Positions 14,708-25,624 of a stretch of 32,063 bases of DNA are shown in pieces. Below the pieces are notes generated by a model. That model had not been told where the DNA came from, searched no databases, and saw only the letters and a list, made by a program, of their open reading frames with translations. The position numbers and the translations under genes are program-made. The stretch is from Priapulus caudatus (Eukaryota; Priapulida; Priapulimorpha; Priapulimorphida; Priapulidae), in the NCBI RefSeq assembly GCF_000485595.1, contig NW_014577130.1, positions 327,164-359,226 of the forward strand, read 5' to 3'. Numbering within the stretch: position 1 is the first letter of the stretch; every line of letters starts with the position of its first letter.

Positions 14708-17700
14708 CCAACCATAATAATGATAATAAAAAAAAAAATTCTATAGACCTCCATAGGGAATTTTTCTATAGAGTTCCATAGATAAAAACCCCTATAGAAT
14801 TCTATAGAGAGGAAACATTATAGTCCTATAGAATTTTTTCCCTATAAAATTAGATTCTTCCCTAACAATATTATACACCACTATCCCTCCTGCGCTATGG
14901 TGGCCCAATTGGACGTTAAGTTCTACTTCTGTTACTGGTACTGCTGCTACTACTGTTACTGCTACTGCTGCTGCTGCTACTACTGCTACAACAACAACGA
15001 CAACAACAAGACGAATGCGTGGTACATGCCGGGCTATTATTATACGGTGCGTTTACTAATGCATAAAGGACGACTATTTAGGTCAAGCTTATCTTAATTT
15101 CCCGAGTCTTTCATAATTTATTCGATACGTCGCGTCGTGTGAGGCATTGCCACGGTTGTGCCATATCATGATAAAGCAGTAACGTATGGCGCTCCGTATA
15201 GCTCCAGAGCCGTAGCAACATCTGCAGTGGGCTGTTCCCCTCCCTAGAATTTGGAGAAAAATGAAAGCATCTGCTTAATAATTTAAGATAAATCATATGC
15301 ATTATGTAATATGTTTCTTATGTAATGTAATATGTATTATAATATAATATATATATATAAAATGTGTATATAATGTATCAAATATAATGTAGTGTAATAT
15401 GTAATATGTAATATCAGGGGTTAATAATGACAAATTTGTCATTTTTAACCCCTGGTAATGTGTAATATGTAAAAGGTAACCTGGTAATATCATGTATATG
15501 TAATATGTAATATATTCCAATGTGTCACAGGCGAAAAATTTAAAATTATTTATTCGAACTAGTCTTATATTATATCTTCTCCTCGCTGCGCTGCTCATTT
15601 CTAGAGCTATAGCCGCGTAAACAACATATTCCCTCGCTATTATGTGCGGTTGTAGATCAATATACTAGTGCTGAGAGGGTCTATGTCCCCCAGGGTACTG
15701 CCGGAACGTACCCTGGGAACGGTCCGGTATACCGGAACGTACCCTGGTACTATCTAATATGCCGGACCGTACCTCGCCTACTCCACTAACGAGTCTAGGG
15801 ACTCGCCTACGCCTACTCCCTAACCTTAACCCTAACCCTAACCCTAACCATATCAAATAGTTACCAGGGTACGTTACGGTATACCGGACCGTACCCAGGG
15901 TACGTTCCGGCAGTACCTTGGGGGACATAGCTAGACCCTATGAGCTATACGAGTAATCGTCGCCCCCACGCCCCGCTCTCGCGCCTACCCCGTCGAAATT
16001 AACTATATATATAGAGCTCTATATTTTTATTGTTTGTACACAGAGGCGTACGTGCGGTGTACTGGTGTGTTGCAGAGGAACGGCATTTACAGGAAATTAT
16101 CAGTAATAATGGGCGATAGAGAGTAGCGAAACATTAAGATTTTGGTAGTAAATACATTTCGTGTTGATTTGTGCAATAATTTTTGTTATTGAAACGTTCC
16201 AAGTGCCTGTGTAATACATGGCTCGACGTTAGTTTACCCAGTGACGCAACCGTTGATAACACGTGCTCTGACGTCATGCAGAAATGCGTGTTTAAGTGTA
16301 GGAAAATATGACATGGTTAAATTCCATCCCTGCTGTAGTCCACTACACCAACAGAACAACCTTAACACCATCTTCCCTCCCTTTCGCTCTACTGCGTCAC
16401 ATATACCACATTGCAGCTCTGATTCGCGTAAATCTCGTACGCTTCTAAAATCTTTCGTAGGACCTGGACATCTCAGATCAACCTCAGCAGCTACAATAAC
16501 GTAATCATGCACAGGCGGTCTCTGCTGCGTTATATTAGCAGGAGTACATGAATAGAGATATCTCTCTATTCAGGTACGCCTGATGTCACGGTATCTATCA
16601 CCATTGTAAATAATATCAGGGGTGATCGACTAATGACAGAGTTCAATATTCACTTCCTGATAATACCCTATGCAATAAAATATAAATTGCGAACAAGCGC
16701 GAGTTGACTAATACAGAGGCTATGAATAAGTTGCTGTTGCTCACAGTAACTGTCAATTACTCTCCATATTATACCTGCAGCTTCCGCCGAACGAATTTCT
16801 GAACATCGATGCGATCCTTGAGGGAGTGATGCATCGTATTGTGATCCGGCCGCTGAAGCAGCATGTCTACCAGTGCTTCGTCGACGAATACTCGCAGTGA
16901 GTAATTAACGTGATTACGTCACCGTAAGTAGTAAAAGTAGAAAAAAATTATGTCCACTTTTTCACAAAGTGTAAGTGATTCTGTTCACTTTGGTTTTATG
17001 GTTAAATTGCTGCATTATACTTCCTATTTTGCTATTTCGTTCGATGTGAACAAACACTCCTGACTCATACATAGCCCATAGCAACCATTTAATGTCGTGA
17101 TCAATATAACAAATCGCCCAGATTTTTTGGATTTTTAACTAGTTGAAAAACAATGTTTAGCAGGTAAGAATTTGAGGATACATTTAATGCCGTTAGTACT
17201 TACGTTTCATGTGAAAAAAATTGCAACAAAAATTTTACAAATATACACCATAGAAAATTCGCGACGTAGTCAAATTAAGGGGAAACGGTGATTTTGCGGG
17301 ACTCGGGATATTCGACAATTTTAATTAGCAGGGAACCGCGGGAAATACCAGGGGTGGTGATGGTGGGTTCGTGATTCGTTTGTGAATTGTTTGTGGTCAA
17401 CGGAGTCGCGCGTGGAAGCCGAAATTGCGATTTAATTAGTCGTGTACTGATATATGGCCGTGATATTCTTTTACGGGTACCTGATAAACTGGGAATAGAC
17501 CCCCCCCCACACACACACACACTATGTTATATACGGTCGGCGTGTGTTGTGTGAATGTGCAGTGACTGAGAGCGTGTCATAATCACTCTCTCCGTCACTC
17601 ATCTATATCTACGTTTTATTCCTACTATTTTCTCCACATCTTTGTTCTCGTTTTGGTTGATAATGATTATAGAAGTGGTTGTTATCGATCAGCACCACGT

Positions 17701-19805
17701 TTATTGCCCCTTATGGCCGTAAATATACACGTTTTATGCGTAATAAATATATACATGTAGGCCCCTAAATATACGTATTATAGAGCTCCGAAGTGATGAC
17801 GTCACGGTGGCATGACAACGAACCCACTGGTTCTAAACAATCATATGCTCTGGTAACATTAACCGCGTGAAAATGGTGTCGTGTTTTGTACCCGATTGTA
17901 ACCATCATTCTGAGAGTCATTATTGCAGTTTTTTATAGATTTCCAAAGGATGGAAGTGAAAAGTAACGAAAAAAAAAAAATAATAATAATTAAAAAAAGA
18001 AAAAAATTAAATATAATAATTAATTAATTAAATATTGTAAGATCGACTTGCTACCGATGCTTTAATGCTGTCTGCAGCGCACACACTTGTGTTTTACGTA
18101 CGCACAACATTTTCACGCAGTTAATGTTATCAGAGCATATGATTGTTTAGAACCAGTGGGTTCGTTGTCATGCCACCGTGACGTCACACTTCGGTACTCT
18201 ATACGTTGTAACTTAATTATGCACATTACTCAGCAGTGTGCGTCTTCCAATTGCATCTCCGGCGTCGCATTTCTGATTGTAAATCATCTCTACGGTTTAA
18301 TTCCAGTAATGGATCGCTGGCCCTGTTGTCGGTGAGCATCAAGTATGCCAGGACCCTAACAACTCAGGAACTTGGCATAAAGGTTCGTTTTCACTCATAG
18401 TAAATGTGTCCGATCAAAGAACGCGCGCGCACACGCACGCACGCGCCAACGAACGCGTGCAAACGCACTCACGAGCACACATAGACAAACTAGCTGTTAT
18501 CAGGAGTGAATAATAATAGATCTATAGATATATATTATATATTATATATTATATATATATATATGTTATATTATATATCTATGTAATAATAGATCTATTA
18601 TTACTCACTCCTGCTGTTCATTACCCTAAAGGGTTCTCGATACATTACACAAATGATGATCAATACGGGAGGAAAGGAATCTAATTGACTATATACCCAC
18701 GTCGTACCCATTTATCGCCACAGTCACATCTGAAACCTCCGGGAGGTCTGTCACTGGAGTTGATCAAGCAGTATCTAGCGAAATTGCAGAAAACCTATTC
18801 ACCACTCAAGAAACTGGAGAACCTCCTTGGTGCTGCCAACACTATTTACGAAACTGTGAGTTTTAGTTTTATCGCGTTGTATTCTGATGAATCTATCAAT
18901 TATGATTATTTCAGACAGCATTCCACTTCATCACGCCGTAACTGAGCCTTTGTTATCATAATTTGTCTTTTATTATTATACTCTACGATCAGCAAATTGA
19001 ACAGCTTACTTGAGTATTTTTGGTGATGTCTGTAGTTTTCTTCTGTCTAAGCCACGTACGCATAATGGTACATATATATAACGCACAAGATTTTCTCTTT
19101 CGATGAAATGTGAGCGTGACATTATAGCATTTAGACAGAAAGGAAGTTGAGAATTGATAGGCAGGTATGATGCAGTGATAATGCATCTTTATTGTTAAGC
19201 CTGCTCGGCTCTGTCTTAAAAGCAAGCTATTAAATCCACTTTTTGCTCAAAAGCACTTTGCACATTTCCTGTCTTTTTGTATTTGTTTTACTTTTGACAT
19301 CAGCAGCGCCATCTGTATGGCGTTCCACAGGTCACAACTATAAACAGCCGTAGCAAGGTGGCTGATTAATCGTCTTCTTTTTTGTGTATAGAATTCCGCT
19401 CTTTTCGCAGGTGATAAACTCTTGTGACCAGGGGAGAAATATCACGTCAATGGGAGCAGATGGTGAGTAGAGATGAGGCCATGGTACTCGATAGCGTGCC
19501 CCATGAACGTATGCCAAAAATATCCTGTCCTTTGAAATGCTTTGCGTAGGTGTCTTTTCGCTGGCCTTACTACTACAATCGGTCGCGACAATGAATAGAC
19601 AGTAGCACGCTAGCCTCTAGCTCCTATTTCTGCCTCTATATATGAAACCTGCGTGAGTAGAGAACACTGGATTGCTGAGCGGCCCCCCGCACATGTAATT
19701 ACAAATGTCGTATCGAAAATACCACGCCGCTCGTAAACACCTTACACATTACTTACTCGTCCTCGGGTCACCTGCACACGTATATAGCTGTGTTATGTAT
19801 ATACG

Positions 19806-19836
<31 letters not shown>

Positions 19837-22800
19837 GCACGCACGCACGCACGCACACACGTACATGCCATGCGGCGGTCCCATCATGCACATATGACAC
19901 CTGCAGTCATTATCGATGATGTACCGTAGTGGTCGCGCACACTACTCGCTCGACCCTCGGGGGGCAACAACAATGAGTTCCCACCCGTGTTCATCCATCG
20001 CCTTCTCCTAATGAGGTCCAGCATCATATGCATCCCAGCGCAACCCGAGGCGAGCCGCTCAGTCCATAGGTAACTTATAATTATTGCTGTTGCCTCCGCC
20101 GCCGCTGCTGCTACTCCTGCTGCTGCTGCTGCCGCTGCCGCTGCTGCTGCTGCTACTGCTGTTACTGCTGCTGCTGCTGGTGCTGCTACTGCGGCTGCTG
20201 CTGCTACTGCTGCTGGTGCTGTTGCTGCTGCTACTGCCGCCACTGCTGCTACTGCTGCTGCTGCGGCTGCTGCTGCGGCCGCTGCTGCTACTGCTGCTGC
20301 TGTTGCTGCTGCTACTGCCGCCGCTGCTGCTACTGCTGCTGCTGCTACTGCTGCTGCTGCTATTGCTGCCGCCGCCGCCGCTGCTGCTGCGTGTCAGCCA
20401 CTCTGCCGTGCAACAGATAATAAACGCTTTAATGTGGCCTTATACCGATAGGATGTGTTTAATGGTATACCACTCTATCCCCGTGAACCGATGGTACATA
20501 CTTTGACCGCAGGACGGGGGCAGGCTGTAGTCGGTGTGTCGACATGCAGGCGATACATCAATGTGTTTCCAGCTGCCTGGTTATATATGTGTCCTTCTTT
20601 CAAAGGCGTCCTCTCTTCTTCGGGGGATCTTCCTTGTTTCTTGGTTAGGTGTCCCTCTTCGAAAGGCGTCCCTCTTTTCTGTGGGGGATCTTCCTTGTTT
20701 CTTCGCTAGGTGTCCCTCTTTGAAATGCGTCCCCTCTTCTGTGGAGGATCTCACTAGTTTCCTACTACAGTATTAGGTTGTGGTTGTGTACGTAGGTTAG
20801 GTATGTAGGTTAGGTCACCTGCTATGTATGGCGCATGTGTGATTTTTGATCGTCTGCTTTTTAACCTGGTGTCTGTCGGTGTATGGCGCCCTCATTTCTT
20901 CTGTGTAGATCTCCCTTTGCTTCTCGGTTTAGTTTTCTTGTTAGTTGGGTATCATGTATGTAATGTGTGTATAACTCTCGCCTGCTTCTTACCTATGTGC
21001 CTATATGTGTGTGCGCGTGTGTGTGTGTGCGTGTGTGCGTGCGTGCGTGCGTGTGTGCGTGCGTGCGTGCGTGCGTGTGTGCGTGCGTGCGTGTGTGCGT
21101 GCGCGTGTTCGTGTGTGTGCACCCCTTCTCGTCTGTATTTGGCTGCAAACCTGCAATGCTTCATCGACTTAGGCTCGATTTGTCACGTAAGCGTGGCTTC
21201 ATTCAGCTCACCAGGCGCGTTTTCCCACGTGGCCAGCTGGATAGCTGATGTTTACGACCACGCATTAGTCGTGCAATCGAACCTGCGGCCCATTTATTTA
21301 TTTATATTTATCTACGATATGTCACACGTGCTTTATACGCACTGAAAGTAATAATAAACACGTGCGGCTCGCTGGCAGGGGACAACTGAAGGGGAGTGGT
21401 GCACACTATATACTATACTATACTATACTATACTATACTATACTATACTATACTATACTATACTATACTATACTATACTATACTATACTATACTATACTA
21501 TACTATACTATACTATACTATACTATACTATACTATACTATACTATACTATACTATACTATACTATACTATACTATACTATACTATACTATACTATACTA
21601 TACTATAGTACCTATACTATACTATCACTGGCGCCCACAGGTCCTAAGAAAGTAGAAGCACAGAAGGATAAAATCCTCAGTGATAATAAAAAGCAAGCGC
21701 CGTAGGCCCGCTGCATGCTAGGGGGTCTGGTGGCATGCCCCTCCCTGAAAAATTTTGAATGGTAGACGTCTGGCGATGCAATCTGGTGAGTCTTGCAAGA
21801 GAGATTTAGGAACAAAATGTAGGAACAAAATTGTACTGGAAGCACTGTGCTTCCAGTGCTTCTATCTGGGCCGCCACTGTATACTATACTATACTATACT
21901 ATACTATACCCTTATACCTATACTATACTATACTATACTATACTATACTATACTATACTATACTATACTATACTATACCTATTACTATACTATACTATAC
22001 GTATACGTCATACTATACCCCTATACGTATACTATACTATACCTATACTTTACTTTACTATACTATACGCTATACATACTATACTATACTATACTATTAC
22101 TATACGATATACTATACTCATACTATACTTATACTATACCTATTACTATTACCTATACTTATACTATACTATACTTACTATACTAATACCTTATACTTAT
22201 GACCTCATACTATACTATACTAACTATACTATACTTATACATATTACCTATACTAATACTTATCTATACTATAGCATATACCGTATACTATACTGATACT
22301 ATACCTACTACTATACGTATACTATACCTATACTATACCAGTATACTTACTACCCCATACTATACCTATACTATACCTACTACCCCATACTATACCTCTA
22401 CCCTCATACTATACTATTACTATTACTATACTATACTTTATTACTATACTATGACTAGTTACTATACTATACTATACTATACTATACTATACTATACTAT
22501 ACCATACTATAACTATTTACTATCACTATACTATTACTATACTATACTATCTATACTATATATACTATACTATACTATACTCATACTATACTATTACTAT
22601 ACTATACTATACTCCTATTACTATACTATACTATACCTATACTATACCTATACTATACTATGACTATGCTATGCTATGCTATGCTATGCTATGCTATACT
22701 ATACTATACTATATTAGTGGCTATACAGGTGGCTATATTAGTGTTCTATTGTCTCTGGCTATACTACTACGTTATAGGCTTCGTACGGGAACGTACAGCA

Positions 22801-25527
22801 CTGCTGCTGCTGCTGGGTTTTATACGCGATTGAAGCGCTCGCTGTTCATCTCTGCAGCTGTGGAAGCAGCAGGGGTATGCCACACTGGTGGCAAGCAAGC
22901 GGGGATGCATGTAGGGGATGCGTGAACGATCGATTAGATATATAGAGCAGTAAAACTGCACATATTGCAGCGCGGTTGCGTCCCCTCACCCAGCCTCCCC
23001 CTCCATCTTCCCTCTGTAGCGCTCTGTGGGGAGAGCGTATATATTAGATATAGAGCAGTAATACTGCACATATTGCCAGTTGCAGCGCGTGGTCGATCCC
23101 CACACAAACAACCGAGTTCTTACAATACGTATATTGGTATACTATAGGCAGTAAATGTAATATCTGCCACATTATTGCCAGCGTTGGTTGCATACTCCAA
23201 CACCACCAGTTAGCTTACAATACGTATATTGCGGTATATCATAGTAGTTATACTGCATATATGTGCGCTTACGCGTCGGTTGCATACCCCACCACATTCA
23301 CAGTTAGCTTACCATACGTATATTGGGTAATACCTATAGTAGTAATACTGCACATATTGTAGCCGTGCAGCCGCTCAGCATTCCGATTGCGTCTGGTTGA
23401 TCCCACACCATCACCAGTTAGCTACAATACGGTTATAATTGGGTATATCAGTAGCCTAATACTGCACATATATTGCAGCGTGGGTTCATTCCCCACACAA
23501 CATCAGTTAGACTCTGCAATACGTATTATCGGGTAGTATGCGAGTACATACGGCTGCACAGCTTCTGCACGGTTTGCATCCTTGCCACAGCACTCAGATC
23601 CTCTTCCCATCTTGCGCGCCCTGGCTGAGACATTGGGCTGCGAAGCGGATATCGCGCACATCTGAACACTGCTATAGTCTACGACTCTACGCCGAATCAA
23701 TTGCCTTCAACACGGCCGTGTCTGTAATATCGACGGGTGTTGACTGTACGCTGATGGCCGCTCAACTATTATGGCAAACTGGACATGAAATGCCAGGCAG
23801 AGACTGGTTCTGGCCGGTGTGTATGCTGCGGGTAGCATATACCACGGCATTTCCCAATTTGTCTTTTCTTCCTTTTGCATGCCCCTCCCCAACAGAATTT
23901 ACCTTAACGGGCTTAGGCCCGGTATTATCCGTAGCGTCAGGTGCCGGCGCTCATAGGGTCTATGCTCCCGCCCAGGTACTGCCGGAACGTAACCCTTAGG
24001 CCTGGGTACGGTCCAGGTATACCGAGCAACGCTACCCTGCGTAACTATCGCATATGTTAGGTTAGGGTTAAGGCTAGGCGCTAGGCCTAGGCGGTTAGGG
24101 TTAGGCGGTTAGGCAGGTAGGCGGTAGCCGCCGACTCCTAGACTCGTTAGTGGAGTAGGCGAGGTACGGTCCGGGACATATAGATAGCTACCAGGGCGTA
24201 CCCTGTTCGGCGCTAGTCCACCGCGACCCCGTACCCAGGTCGGTACGTCTCCGCCGCGAGTACCTTGGTGCGAATAGACCTCTCAGCGTCAGTGCGGACT
24301 AAACGTGAACGCCAAATAAGGCATACACGCTTGCAGCTAGCTCGACGAGTCTGTTCGCGACTGACTGGCTTAAGTGTTATGATACAGGGCGTGCCCACAC
24401 GGCATTTGCCCTACCAGGGGGTGGTCTGACCGCAACCTCAACTGCGAGCACGCGAAGCGGGGGGTTGGGGCCCTCCCCCCAGAAATTTTTGTACCTGAAA
24501 TCTTAAATCCGTCTTAGACTTGCCTTTTTCTGCACGAGCACGGGGGGGGTCGGGGGCTCGCGCCCGCGGTCCGGACCCCCTGGACCCCCCCCCTGTACAC
24601 GCCCTTCATATAGTTGGCCCTAACCCTAGCAAAGACCGCTTCTTGGAGCATACGTATCAGCCATGTAACATATGTCGTCGCAGTTCCAAGCCCTCACGGC
24701 TTGCATCACAATACCGTTACATTCGCTTTCTTGGAAGAAGAAATTTGACCATCGATCTAATTCGATAGGAGCGTCTTATTTGCATCTTGCCTCTTTGCCG
24801 TTTGTTAAATCGTCTATGATCAATTACTGTACTATCATACTGTCACAATGTCAATAGCAATTCTAGAAGCGCGTCTTCGCTCGCCCGAGACAAACACAGA
24901 CAGACAGAGACAAGAGAGAGAGAGAGAGACTAGACCAGTAGAGAAAGACCTTTTCACAGTCTGGAGGACGAACTGATGAGAGAGACTGAAGAGCAGACGA
25001 AGAGAGGATCGCCGCACGACGCGGACGGCTGACGCAGCGCGCAGCACCGGAGGCGGACGGGCGGAGAGCAGAGAGGATCGACACACGACTGCGAGAGAGC
25101 ACAGGAAGAGAGCAGAGATGAGAAAGAAGAGACGAGAAGAAAGAGGTCGAGGGAGACAGGAGAAGAGAAAGACGGATGAGGCGAGGCACGGTCGTCCGGA
25201 TCACACCGAGGGGTGGGCGGCTGGTCGCGAGCGGCGGGCGGTCCGCGGGCGCGGCGGACGCGGACGAGGGAGGATAGAGAGACAGGCCAGACAGAGACCG
25301 AGAGTAGAGACCAGAGGAGGAGAAAAGCAGAGCAGGAGCAGACCGGACGCAGGAGCGCGAGGGAGCAGCGAGAGGAGACGAGAGAAGAGACAGGACGGGA
25401 GTACCGAGAGTTCTGAGAAAGAGGAACAAGCGACGAAGAGAAAGAGACGGAGAGAGGAGAAAAGGAGAGAGAGGCGACGAGAGACACCGCCGCGGAGAGA
25501 GAGAAATATATATATATCGCGACGCGC

Positions 25528-25624
<97 letters not shown>

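Larger units (their letters stand above)
8839..16780 (+). other. 7.9-kb repeat-filled intron with an assembly gap
   Basis: This intron lies between the exons ending KERKK and starting LPPNEF. It holds a short TIR element, triplet repeats, GTTA arrays, the N gap, palindromes and a foldback element, all listed separately. No additional exon is needed by the protein. The stretches 8839-9424, 9751-10330, 13100-14630 and 15946-16540 show nothing I can name. Confidence 0.75.

Noticed and set aside
20084-20506. Long Leu-rich and Ala-rich open frames on both strands.
   Set aside because: They are translations of CTG/CCG triplet repeats.
20974-21030. A frame reading [14 protein letters not shown] looks like the missing VPS9 D-F-L-P...Y-V block.
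   Set aside because: There is no splice acceptor before it, the catalytic Asp position is Cys, and the reading runs directly into a GT microsatellite. It is probably chance similarity.
22705-22770. A frame reading [18 protein letters not shown] resembles the VPS9 segment with a GGYY-like motif.
   Set aside because: It follows a satellite with no acceptor, and the flanking residues do not fit the family.
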